From contig JALRDI010000104.1 in assembly GCA_023257035.1 (NCBI GenBank), forward strand, positions 1 through 9,533: a stretch of 9,533 nt of DNA. The letters run 5' to 3'. The notes under the pieces were generated by a model. It made no database searches, had not been told where the DNA came from, and saw only the letters and a program-made list of their open reading frames with translations. Every line of letters starts with the position of its first letter. Position 1 is the first letter of the stretch. Source of the DNA: Ilumatobacteraceae bacterium. GTDB lineage: Bacteria > Actinomycetota > Acidimicrobiia > Acidimicrobiales > Ilumatobacteraceae. Below are positions 1 to 6,042 of the stretch, piece by piece. The translations under genes were made by a program, and so were the position numbers.

Positions 1-501
1 GTTGCGCAAGATGCAGCTGAGCTCACTCACGACGGCCGGGCCATCGAGTTCCCTCCAGCGAAAAAGTTTGCTGACACGATTGCGTTCAATGTGCTCGCAC
101 TTGCTGGATCGATCGTTTCAGATGGGTCGCTCGAAACCGACGAAGAGCAGAAGCTTCGTAATGAGAGTCGAAAGATTCTCGGCATTCCTGAATTACGTGT
201 TTCCGGAACCTGCGTGCGGGTCCCGGTGTTCACCGGGCACTCGTTGTCAATGAATGTCGAATTTGCTGAGGCGATTTCGGTTGACCGTGCACTTGAGGTG
301 CTGTCGTCGGCCCCAGGAGTCGAATTACGCGATGTTCCCACTCCGCTTGAGGCGGCGGGTCGTGACCCGAGTTATGTGGGACGTGTGCGGCGTGACCCGT
401 CAGTCGACGGTGATCGCGGTCTGGCGTTGTTCATTGCGAATGACAATTTGCGCAAGGGCGCTGCATTGAACGCGATCCAGATTGCCGAACTGCTGCTCTG
501 A
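1..501 (+). CDS. asd: Aspartate-semialdehyde dehydrogenase, C-terminal part (5' end outside window)
   Basis: The reading frame is open from base 1 to the TGA at 499-501 and gives 166 residues, roughly the C-terminal half of a family member of about 340 residues. Asd reduces L-aspartyl-4-phosphate to aspartate-4-semialdehyde with NADPH, the branch point to lysine/diaminopimelate, threonine and methionine. Visible family signatures are the EEQKLRNESRKIL stretch, the substrate-binding segment CVRVPVFTGHS, and the C-terminal DNLRKGAALNAIQIAE helix. In the middle segment the Arg and the His seven residues later correspond to the conserved active-site Arg and His of the family. The catalytic cysteine and the NADP-binding Rossmann motif lie before the window and cannot be checked. 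The partner gene lysC, often just upstream in actinobacteria, would also be outside. The gene converges on the next one with an 11-base gap. Confidence 0.95.
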   Translation, partial: VAQDAAELTHDGRAIEFPPAKKFADTIAFNVLALAGSIVSDGSLETDEEQKLRNESRKILGIPELRVSGTCVRVPVFTGHSLSMNVEFAEAISVDRALEVLSSAPGVELRDVPTPLEAAGRDPSYVGRVRRDPSVDGDRGLALFIANDNLRKGAALNAIQIAELLL

Positions 502-512
502 GGTGTCAATGT

Positions 513-791
513 TCAGCAGACGCAGGGCATCGCTGAACATTTCGGACAGCCATCTCGGTAGCGGTCGACGACCTCTGTGAGATCGACGCCTACTTGGTTG
601 GCCAATGTTGCGATCCAGGCGAGGACATCGCTGAACTCGTGGGCCACCTGATCTGGGGTTCCTTTGCGTACTGCTTGGGCGAGTTCGCCAAGTTCTTCGC
701 ATAACCAGGCAACCGTTGGTGCGACACCGCGGTCGCGGTCGCGCTCACCATACGTTGCATCGATGACATCTTGAAGTTCGCGGAGATTCAC
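513..791 (-). CDS. MazG-like nucleotide pyrophosphohydrolase with C-terminal Cys cluster
   Basis: This encodes 92 residues of the all-alpha NTP pyrophosphatase (MazG-like) type, small cytosolic enzymes that hydrolyse (d)NTPs to the monophosphate and pyrophosphate. The Mg-binding signature is complete: E32-E33-x-x-E36 in the first helix pair and E52-x-x-D55 in the next. The C terminus carries CPKC and PCVC (C82, C85, C90, C92), a likely zinc knuckle; similar tails occur, from memory, in archaeal and actinobacterial relatives. The start is GTG at 791. It has no Shine-Dalgarno sequence but lies six bases behind TACGGT, which suggests a leaderless mRNA. It is convergent with asd and divergent from the membrane-anchored gene. 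The exact substrate is unknown. Nothing ties it to a MazE/MazF toxin system; the name refers only to the fold. In-frame codons upstream of the GTG are unusually Cys-rich (see findings). Confidence 0.88.
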   Translation of the reverse strand: MNLRELQDVIDATYGERDRDRGVAPTVAWLCEELGELAQAVRKGTPDQVAHEFSDVLAWIATLANQVGVDLTEVVDRYRDGCPKCSAMPCVC

Positions 792-797
792 ACCACG

Positions 798-803
798 ACC
801 GTA
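798..803 (-). promoter_or_regulatory. Candidate leaderless -10 box for the MazG-like gene
   Basis: On the minus strand TACGGT (TANNNT) is followed by six bases and then the GTG start at 791. That spacing puts the transcription start on the first base of the start codon. No convincing -35 hexamer was found. Confidence comes mainly from the same arrangement recurring at other genes in the window. Confidence 0.45.
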
Positions 804-853
804 GTGCGAACATCCAACGCAATATTCGACGGCACAGCAAGCTCAGCTTTTCA

Positions 854-859
854 TACTCT
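854..859 (+). promoter_or_regulatory. Candidate leaderless -10 box for the membrane-anchored protein gene
   Basis: TACTCT (TANNNT) is followed by six bases and then the GTG at 866. There is no Shine-Dalgarno sequence before this GTG. The box lies in the 74-base divergent region shared with the MazG-like gene, so the two promoters point away from each other and overlap in their upstream parts. No clear -35 element was seen. Confidence 0.45.
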
Positions 860-865
860 TCGAGT

Positions 866-1801
866 GTGCGACATGAGCGCGAAGAGGTTGCATTTGTTGA
901 CGGTAGACGACAGTGGTCGGTGCCGCTCTCGGTCGCGCTTGGAGCAGCGACCTTGATTGGCTTTTGGCCGGCGCCGAACGAGGTTCCGGGTGTTGGAGCG
1001 ACCGAGCAATCGTCGACGACGGTGGGCACGGTTGTGACTGAGGAATATGTGGATGATCAGCGAGAATCCGAGGTGGTCATAGATGTAGCGGTGAGCGAAA
1101 GCCCGCACTCGCCCCCTACGCAAGGAAATGAGATCGTGCCGTTAGGCCCCGAATTGTTGATGCTGGAGAAACCGATCTCATCAAGCGTGGGGACTGAACC
1201 GTCCGATGAAATCGAGGTTCCGACCACTGACCCAGTGAGCGAACAACCCGATGAGCAGCATCTTCGGTTGGAAGACAACGCTGAGCTGAGTCCGGTGGAA
1301 GAGCCAGAAGAGGAGACAGACGAACCCACTGGTGCTGATGTTCTGCAGGTAGTTCGGTGGGTTGGAGGAGCTATTGCGCTGAGCACTCCTGCCGAGTCAG
1401 AGATTGCAAGTGAAGTTACCCAGGTGGCGAGATTGGCCTGGCAGGCTCAACGGCAAGCGGTTTCAGAAGGCACTCAGTCCACGTCGTGGAATTCTGCTCG
1501 TGCGTACCGAACCGGCTTCGCCAGGGTTTTGGCAGAAACCCTCATGACGGTTGTTGTGCCACCCGACGACGCTGTTGTTCTCGACTCCGCATTTACGGTG
1601 ACCGACGTGCGAATCGATGTCGCCGGACGAGCGATTGTTTCATTCTGCTTGGTCGAAGATTCCGGCTTCGGATCATTCTCAGATACCCAGGGGACCTGGG
1701 GATTGGTGACTTCGATAGCGGGGTCGATTGGTCTTGTGAACGCAGGCGGCGGGTGGACAGTTGATGATGTTGCACGGGTTTCTGGTGGGGCTCAGTGTTA
1801 G
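866..1801 (+). CDS. Membrane-anchored acidic protein of unknown function
   Basis: This encodes 311 residues of a family I do not recognise. Residues 1-16 are charged, then residues 17-35 form one hydrophobic segment (WSVPLSVALGAATLIGFW) without a clear cleavage site, so it is probably a signal anchor with the rest outside the membrane. Residues about 36-156 are a Glu/Asp/Pro/Ser/Thr-rich, probably disordered stalk. Residues about 157-311 look folded: amphipathic helices, then beta-like segments, then a GGGWTVDDV ending. A helix-then-sheet order ending in a Gly-Trp strand could be an NTF2-like fold, but that is a guess. The protein has exactly two cysteines, C261 and the last residue C311, both in the extracellular domain, so a disulfide is possible. 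The GTG start is chosen because it follows a leaderless-type -10 box; the frame stays open further upstream. The cytidine deaminase gene begins 61 bases downstream. Confidence 0.7.
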   Translation: MRHEREEVAFVDGRRQWSVPLSVALGAATLIGFWPAPNEVPGVGATEQSSTTVGTVVTEEYVDDQRESEVVIDVAVSESPHSPPTQGNEIVPLGPELLMLEKPISSSVGTEPSDEIEVPTTDPVSEQPDEQHLRLEDNAELSPVEEPEEETDEPTGADVLQVVRWVGGAIALSTPAESEIASEVTQVARLAWQAQRQAVSEGTQSTSWNSARAYRTGFARVLAETLMTVVVPPDDAVVLDSAFTVTDVRIDVAGRAIVSFCLVEDSGFGSFSDTQGTWGLVTSIAGSIGLVNAGGGWTVDDVARVSGGAQC

Positions 1802-1850
1802 CCGTTTGCGGGCGACCTAAGTGCAACTCGTCCACTGATGAACGGGCGCG

Positions 1851-1856
1851 TATCGT
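1851..1856 (+). promoter_or_regulatory. Candidate leaderless -10 box for cdd
   Basis: TATCGT (TANNNT) lies six bases before the ATG at 1863, and no Shine-Dalgarno sequence precedes that ATG. This supports a separate transcript for the deaminase and supports the upstream start over the internal ATG at 1920. No clear -35 was seen. Confidence 0.45.
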
Positions 1857-1862
1857 TGGGCT

Positions 1863-2321
1863 ATGACTCAGCAGATTCCTGATCGGACTGTGTACGACCA
1901 AGTGGTTCCACCTGAGCAGATGGATGACGTTCTGCGCAGTTTGTTCGATGCCGCCCTCGATGTGCAGCAACGGGCACACGCTCCCTATTCGAATTATCAC
2001 GTTGGCTGCTCGGTGCTTACGACATCTGGTCAGATCTACGTGGGAGCAAATATTGAGAATTCGGCCTACCCACAGGGACTTTGTGCTGAAGCGACGGCGC
2101 TTGCGGTGATGGCCTCAGAAGGTGAACGCGAGGCCAAGGTGGTGCTGACGGTCTGCGATTCAGAGGGACTGGCGACCTCGTGTGGTGGCTGTCGGCAGAA
2201 GATCCGCGAATTTGCAACCCGTGACACAATCATTCATGCCTGCAGCAAAAAGGGCCTTTGGGCGACGTACACGATGGATGGTTTACTTCCTGATTCCTTT
2301 GGTCCGGAACACCTTATTTAG
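1863..2321 (+). CDS. cdd: Cytidine deaminase
   Basis: This encodes 152 residues of a zinc enzyme that hydrolyses cytidine and deoxycytidine to uridine and deoxyuridine in pyrimidine salvage. The single-domain, homotetrameric type fits the length. The substrate-loop motif APYSNYHVG is at residues 40-48 and the ribose-binding NIENSAY at 63-69. Zinc ligands are C74, C107 and C110, and the catalytic glutamate is E76 (C74-A-E76; C107-G-G-C110-R-Q). The usual Arg after CAE is Ala, as in the CAEA subgroup known to me mostly from proteobacteria, and the usual Pro before the second zinc cysteine is Ser. The ATG at 1863 gives about 20 residues more than the shortest relatives; the ATG at 1920 (residue 20) would give a conventional length. 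The upstream start is preferred because of the leaderless-type -10 box in front of it. Confidence 0.94.
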   Translation: MTQQIPDRTVYDQVVPPEQMDDVLRSLFDAALDVQQRAHAPYSNYHVGCSVLTTSGQIYVGANIENSAYPQGLCAEATALAVMASEGEREAKVVLTVCDSEGLATSCGGCRQKIREFATRDTIIHACSKKGLWATYTMDGLLPDSFGPEHLI

Positions 2322-2340
2322 CCGGTATCTATAGGGTTTT

Positions 2341-2373
2341 AGAAAAGTTAAGTCGTATCGACTCAACTTTTCT
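2341..2373. repeat. 33-base near-perfect palindrome upstream of dnaK
   Basis: The left arm AGAAAAGTTAAGTCG (2341-2355) pairs with the right arm CGACTCAACTTTTCT (2359-2373) around the 3-base centre TAT, with one mismatch in 15 pairs. It begins 19 bases after the cdd stop codon and contains the HspR-type operator. As RNA it would be a stable but A/T-rich hairpin and might also help to end cdd transcription, although no run of T follows it. Confidence 0.85.
2347..2367. promoter_or_regulatory. HAIR-like HspR operator
   Basis: The known HspR-associated inverted repeat (HAIR) consensus is CTTGAGT-N7-ACTCAAG. Here the sequence is GTTAAGT-N7-ACTCAAC, matching 11 of 14 half-site positions with the exact 7-base spacer. 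It lies about 100 bases before the dnaK start, and hspR is the last gene of the same operon, so negative feedback on the operon is the straightforward reading. The site ends 16 bases before the proposed -35 box, so it may block the promoter by looping or by extended HspR/DnaK binding, or it may act on another promoter not identified here. Confidence 0.75.
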
Positions 2374-2383
2374 GTTGTTGAGG

Positions 2384-2412
2384 TTGGCGCGATTCCATCG
2401 CGGTCATACACT
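2384..2412 (+). promoter_or_regulatory. Candidate housekeeping-sigma promoter of the dnaK operon
   Basis: TTGGCG (2384-2389), a 17-base spacer and TACACT (2407-2412) make a good primary-sigma promoter. Transcription would start near 2419, giving a leader of about 45 bases before dnaK. A second TANNNT box (TAGGGT, 2332-2337) just before the palindrome has no matching -35 and is less likely. Confidence 0.55.
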
Positions 2413-2420
2413 GTGGATAA
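2412..2420 (-). promoter_or_regulatory. Perfect DnaA-box 9-mer in the dnaK promoter
   Basis: TGTGGATAA on the plus strand is the reverse complement of the consensus DnaA box TTATCCACA. It overlaps the last base of the -10 box and the expected transcription start of dnaK. The match is seen directly; that DnaA binds here is inference. A single box is not an origin. Confidence 0.4.
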
Positions 2421-2426
2421 ACCCCC

Positions 2427-2442
2427 CACACATTGATGTGTG
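2427..2442 (+). other. Short perfect hairpin in the dnaK leader
   Basis: CACACA and TGTGTG are separated by TTGA, giving a 6-base-pair stem with a 4-base loop. It lies just downstream of the expected transcription start and ends 8 bases before the ribosome binding site. It does not cover the ribosome binding site, so a direct RNA-thermometer role is not evident; leader stabilisation or a protein-binding dyad are alternatives. Confidence 0.4.
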
Positions 2443-2450
2443 ACCAACAT

Positions 2451-2456
2451 AAGGAG
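2451..2456 (+). promoter_or_regulatory. Ribosome binding site deciding the dnaK start
   Basis: AAGGAG is followed by nine bases and then the ATG at 2466. It rules out the in-frame ATG at 2433, which would add 11 residues that have no place in DnaK; the family start MPKAVGIDLGTTNS begins at 2466. Confidence 0.85.
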
Positions 2457-2465
2457 CACAACCAA

Positions 2466-4298
2466 ATGCCAAAGGCAGTCGGTATTGACCTCGGAACCAC
2501 GAACTCCGTCGTCGCAGTTCTTGAAGCGGGAGAGCCCGTCGTTATCCCAAACTCCGAAGGTGCACGAACCACCCCATCGGTTGTTGCCTTCTCAAAAGCA
2601 GGCGAAGTTCTCGTCGGTGAGGTTGCGAAGCGCCAGGCGATCACCAACCCAGATCGCACCTTCCGTTCAGTGAAGCGCCACATGGGCGAAAGCTGGAAGA
2701 GCGATGACATTGACGGCAAGCAGTACACGCCGCAGGAAATTTCTGCCCGAACCCTGATGAAGCTCAAGCGCGATGCAGAGGCGTTCTTGGGTGACACCGT
2801 CACACAAGCAGTCATTACTGTTCCTGCGTACTTCGATGACGCGCAGCGCACGGCAACAAAAGAAGCGGGCACGATCGCCGGCCTTGAGGTGCTCCGAATC
2901 ATTAACGAGCCCACTGCTGCCGCACTCGCATACGGGCTCGACAAGGGATCAGAAGATGAGACAGTTCTCGTCTTCGACCTTGGTGGTGGAACCTTCGACG
3001 TCTCCGTTCTCGAAATCGGTGATGGCGTATTCGAGGTGAAGTCAACCCACGGTGACACCGCACTTGGTGGCGATGACTGGGACCAGCGAGTCATCGACTG
3101 GCTCGTCACACAGTTTAAGAACGCCCAAGGAGTTGATCTCTCGAGCGACCGGATGGCCATGCAACGCCTGAAGGAAGCAGCAGAGAAAGCAAAGATCGAA
3201 CTCAGCCAGGTGCAGTCCACCCAGATCAACCTGCCGTTCATCACCGCCAACGCAGACGGCCCGTTGCACCTTGACGAAACGCTCTCGCGGTCCAAGTTCC
3301 AAGAGATGACTGCGGACCTCATCGAGCGCTGCCGGGTGCCGTTTGAGCAGGCCTTGAAGGACGCCGGAATTTCCAAGGGCGACCTTCACCACGTCATCCT
3401 CGTGGGCGGTTCTACTCGTATGCCGGCAGTGACCGAACTTGTGCAGTCGATGACTGGCAAAGAGCCCAACAAGACAGTGAACCCTGATGAGGTCGTTGCC
3501 GTTGGAGCGTCAGTTCAAGCCGGTGTGCTCCGCGGTGATGTGAAGGACGTGTTGCTTCTCGACGTGACCCCTCTCAGCCTTGGTATTGAGACCAAGGGGG
3601 GTGTCATGACCCGTCTCATCGAGCGCAATACGACGATACCGACGAAGCGGACTGAAGTCTTCACCACCGCTGAAGACATGCAGCCCTCAGTTGAGATTCA
3701 CGTGCTTCAGGGCGAGCGCGAGATGGCCTCATACAACAAGACGCTTGGAAAGTTCCAGCTTGTCGACCTCCCGCCAGCACCTCGCGGCGTGCCGCAGATC
3801 GAAGTCACATTCGACATCGATGCAAACGGCATTGTTCACGTTGCGGCAAAAGATCGTGCGACGAACAAAGAGCAGTCGATGACGATCACAGGGCAGTCGA
3901 CCCTTGACAAGAATGACATCGATCAGATGGTGAAAGATGCCGAGGCACATGCCGAAGAAGACAAGGCTCGCCGCGAAGAGGCTGAAGTGCGAAATAACGC
4001 CGACTCTCTCGTGTACCAAACTGAGAAGGTGCTCCGTGAGCAAGGCGAGAATGTTTCCGAAGAAGAGAAAGCCGCGGTCGAAGGTCCTCTCGCCGAACTG
4101 AAATCGGCTCTCGAAGGCACTGACACCGGCGCAATTAAGGAAGCCACCGAAAAGCTCATGGCGTCAAGCCAGGAGTTCAGCCAGAAGCTGTACGAGGCAG
4201 CCGCACGTGACAACGCTGCGGGCACCTCAGCTTCAGGATCTGCAGAGGGCTCAGCGGATGATGACATTGTCGACGCCGAGATTGTCGACGAGCAATGA
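2466..4298 (+). CDS. dnaK: Chaperone protein DnaK (Hsp70)
   Basis: This encodes 610 residues, a normal actinobacterial length. It is the cytosolic ATP-dependent chaperone that binds unfolded polypeptides, with DnaJ stimulating ATP hydrolysis and GrpE exchanging nucleotide. The nucleotide-binding domain spans residues 1 to about 360: IDLGTTNS at 7-14 (phosphate 1), DLGGGTFD at 171-178 (phosphate 2) and GGSTRMP at 314-320 (adenosine motif). The interdomain linker DVLLLD is at 361-366, followed by the substrate-binding beta domain starting VTPLSLGIETKGG. The helical lid covers about 480-590, and the chain ends in the acidic tail DDDIVDAEIVDEQ. It is first in the operon, behind a strong ribosome binding site and a HAIR-like operator, so heat induction by HspR derepression is expected. 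Its stop overlaps the grpE start (ATGA). Confidence 0.99.
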   Translation: MPKAVGIDLGTTNSVVAVLEAGEPVVIPNSEGARTTPSVVAFSKAGEVLVGEVAKRQAITNPDRTFRSVKRHMGESWKSDDIDGKQYTPQEISARTLMKLKRDAEAFLGDTVTQAVITVPAYFDDAQRTATKEAGTIAGLEVLRIINEPTAAALAYGLDKGSEDETVLVFDLGGGTFDVSVLEIGDGVFEVKSTHGDTALGGDDWDQRVIDWLVTQFKNAQGVDLSSDRMAMQRLKEAAEKAKIELSQVQSTQINLPFITANADGPLHLDETLSRSKFQEMTADLIERCRVPFEQALKDAGISKGDLHHVILVGGSTRMPAVTELVQSMTGKEPNKTVNPDEVVAVGASVQAGVLRGDVKDVLLLDVTPLSLGIETKGGVMTRLIERNTTIPTKRTEVFTTAEDMQPSVEIHVLQGEREMASYNKTLGKFQLVDLPPAPRGVPQIEVTFDIDANGIVHVAAKDRATNKEQSMTITGQSTLDKNDIDQMVKDAEAHAEEDKARREEAEVRNNADSLVYQTEKVLREQGENVSEEEKAAVEGPLAELKSALEGTDTGAIKEATEKLMASSQEFSQKLYEAAARDNAAGTSASGSAEGSADDDIVDAEIVDEQ

Positions 4299-4909
4299 GT
4301 GACATGTCATCACACGATGACGACATCCTTGATCCGCGAGATGAGCGTGGCTCGGAGGTGGAAGATTTCACCTCCGAGACCGTGCGCCCAACTCAGGAGC
4401 GGGCATCCACCCCGTCAGACTTTGGCGCCGGAGATTCCATCGATCTCGAAGGCCTCGACGACCTGACCGAAGGTAATGATGCGCCTGTCGAGGAGAGCAA
4501 CGATGAGGCAGCCGCTGAAGTAGAGCGGTTCCGCGAACTCGCAATGCGAACCCAAGCTGACTTCGAGAACTATCGCAAGCGTGTTGCGAACCAAATCAAT
4601 GACGAAGTCGACAGAGCGACGAGCAGAGTGGCAGAAGCGCTGTTGCCGGTTCTCGATGCGACCGAAGCGGCGTATCTGCGTCACCCAGATGAGGTTGGGC
4701 CATTACTTAACGTGCTGCTGGTCGAGCTGAAGAAGACCGGTCTGGAAGCGATGGACATCGCAGACAAACCGTTTGACCCAGAAACTGCTGAGGCAGTCGC
4801 ACACGAGGCTGGTGAAGGCGGGGAGATCGTCGTTGCTGAGGTCCTCCGCAGTGGCTACACATGGAAGGGCCGCACGCTGAGGCCCGCAATGGTTCGAACG
4901 AAAGACTGA
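4295..4909 (+). CDS. grpE: Nucleotide exchange factor GrpE
   Basis: This encodes 204 residues. GrpE is a dimer that opens the DnaK nucleotide cleft to release ADP. Residues 1-70 are an acidic, probably disordered N-terminal extension. A long coiled-coil helix runs from about 70 to 115 and includes the family signature RTQADFENYRKRV (85-97). The C-terminal beta-wing domain (about 150-204) has FDP at 160-162 and ends EVLRSGYTWKGRTLRPAMV. The usual HEAV after FDP appears as AEAVAHE, a small divergence. The ATG overlaps the dnaK stop by four bases (ATGA), which implies translational coupling; a second ATG three codons on (4304) is an alternative start. No strong Shine-Dalgarno sequence precedes it. 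Confidence 0.97.
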   Translation: MSDMSSHDDDILDPRDERGSEVEDFTSETVRPTQERASTPSDFGAGDSIDLEGLDDLTEGNDAPVEESNDEAAAEVERFRELAMRTQADFENYRKRVANQINDEVDRATSRVAEALLPVLDATEAAYLRHPDEVGPLLNVLLVELKKTGLEAMDIADKPFDPETAEAVAHEAGEGGEIVVAEVLRSGYTWKGRTLRPAMVRTKD

Positions 4910-4917
4910 GGCACGAC

Positions 4918-6042
4918 ATGGCTGCACAGAGAGAGTGGTTCGATACGGACTACTACTCAGTGCTGGGTATTGGTCCAGAGGCAACAGCGAAAGAAATCAC
5001 TCGGGCGTATCGCAAGCTCGCCCGCGAACTTCACCCGGACAAAAACCCAGGTGATGCTGCTGCCGAAGAGAGGTTTAAAGCGGTCAGTGCTGCCTATGAC
5101 GTGCTCGGCGATGAATCTCGTCGTGCTGAATACGACGAGGTTCGACGACTCGGACCAATGGCAGGCGGAGGTGGACCAGGTGGCTTCAGCTTCGACGTCG
5201 GCGACATGGGAGGGTTTGGCGACCTCTTCGGACAAATGTTCAACAACGGACGCCAACGAAGTAATGCCGGACCACGCCGTGGCGCCGATCAGGCGGCTCG
5301 CCTCACGCTGTCGTTTTATGATGCTGCGAAAGGGGTGACCACAAGCCTCAACGTCACAAGTGAAGGTCGTTGTGAAACCTGCTCTGGATCAGGTGCCCGA
5401 CCTGGGTCAGAGCCACGCATCTGTGGCGTATGCGGTGGCCGGGGTGCTGTCGATGAGAATCAGGGCCCATTCTCGTTCTCTTCACCCTGTCGAAGTTGTA
5501 GCGGTCACGGTCGAATCATTGACAATCCGTGTGGCAGCTGTGGTGGAACCGGTGCAACGGTTGGCCATCGGTCCGTGCAGGTTCGTATCCCGTCAGGAGT
5601 AAGCGATGGCCAAACCATCCGCTTGAAGGGTCGTGGTGGGCCGGGACGAAACGGTGGCCCATCTGGTGACCTGCTGGTCGAACTCGCAGTGCAATCGCAC
5701 GAGGTCTTTACGAGAAATGGGGCAAATCTCGAGGTGACGTTGCCGGTGAGATTTACCGAACTTGCCCTCGGCGCTGAGGTTGACGTACCAACTCTTGAAG
5801 GTGACGTCGTTCGTCTTCGTCTTCAGCCCGGAACACAGAGCGGTTCCCGTCATCGGGTGAGCGGTCGTGGAATCGAAGTCACGAAGCGCGGCACAACAAC
5901 AAAGGGAGATCTCATTGTTCGTGTTGCTGTTCAGGTTCCAACATCGCTCAATGACGATCAGCGCAAAGCGGTGGAGCACCTCGCAGAGGTTCTGACGGAC
6001 AACCCCAGTGCTCGCGCGGTCTACGATGAGAGTGCGTCATGA
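4918..6042 (+). CDS. dnaJ: Chaperone protein DnaJ (Hsp40, type I)
   Basis: This encodes 374 residues, normal for a type I DnaJ. It delivers substrates to DnaK and triggers its ATPase. The J domain spans residues about 10-75 with the essential HPD at 39-41. The Gly/Phe-rich region follows at about 80-113. The zinc-finger domain has all four CxxCxGxG repeats: C152/C155, C169/C172, C191/C194 and C205/C208. The C-terminal substrate-binding domains run to about 345. The EWFDTDYYSVLGI beginning is typical of the DnaJ copy in actinobacterial dnaK operons. The start at 4918 is chosen because GAGG (4908-4911) lies six bases upstream and overlaps the grpE stop; the in-frame ATG at 4861 would add 19 residues inside grpE. 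Its stop overlaps the hspR start (ATGA). Confidence 0.97.
   Translation: MAAQREWFDTDYYSVLGIGPEATAKEITRAYRKLARELHPDKNPGDAAAEERFKAVSAAYDVLGDESRRAEYDEVRRLGPMAGGGGPGGFSFDVGDMGGFGDLFGQMFNNGRQRSNAGPRRGADQAARLTLSFYDAAKGVTTSLNVTSEGRCETCSGSGARPGSEPRICGVCGGRGAVDENQGPFSFSSPCRSCSGHGRIIDNPCGSCGGTGATVGHRSVQVRIPSGVSDGQTIRLKGRGGPGRNGGPSGDLLVELAVQSHEVFTRNGANLEVTLPVRFTELALGAEVDVPTLEGDVVRLRLQPGTQSGSRHRVSGRGIEVTKRGTTTKGDLIVRVAVQVPTSLNDDQRKAVEHLAEVLTDNPSARAVYDESAS

Noticed and set aside
490..519. CTGCTG/CAGCAG inverted repeat at the asd and MazG-like gene junction as a bidirectional terminator
   Set aside because: Only six base pairs with an 18-base loop and no T run; too weak to call.
513..791. MazG-like gene as part of a toxin-antitoxin or phage-defence module
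   Set aside because: No mazE/mazF or defence gene is adjacent; neighbours are asd and an anchored orphan protein. The fold is a common housekeeping NTP pyrophosphohydrolase.
2306..2338. ECF-sigma (SigR/SigH-type) promoter from GGAAC upstream and GTT downstream
   Set aside because: The gap between the two elements is about 25 bases, far from the 16-19 required.
2341..2373. The palindrome as a classical intrinsic terminator of cdd
   Set aside because: The stem is A/T-rich and no T run follows; the core matches HAIR with exact spacing. A secondary role in ending transcription remains possible.
2412..2420. An origin of replication at the dnaK promoter
   Set aside because: One DnaA box only, with no box cluster, no adjacent A/T-rich unwinding region, and no dnaA, dnaN or parAB neighbours.
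2433..2465. An N-terminal extension of DnaK from the ATG at 2433
   Set aside because: The strong AAGGAG lies after this ATG, and the 11 extra residues precede the conserved MPKAVGIDLGTTNS start; they are leader sequence.
2363..3376. A 337-codon open frame on the minus strand opposite dnaK
   Set aside because: It lies against the highly conserved dnaK, its product is Ser/Arg-rich without any recognisable motif, and such antisense frames are common in biased codon contexts.
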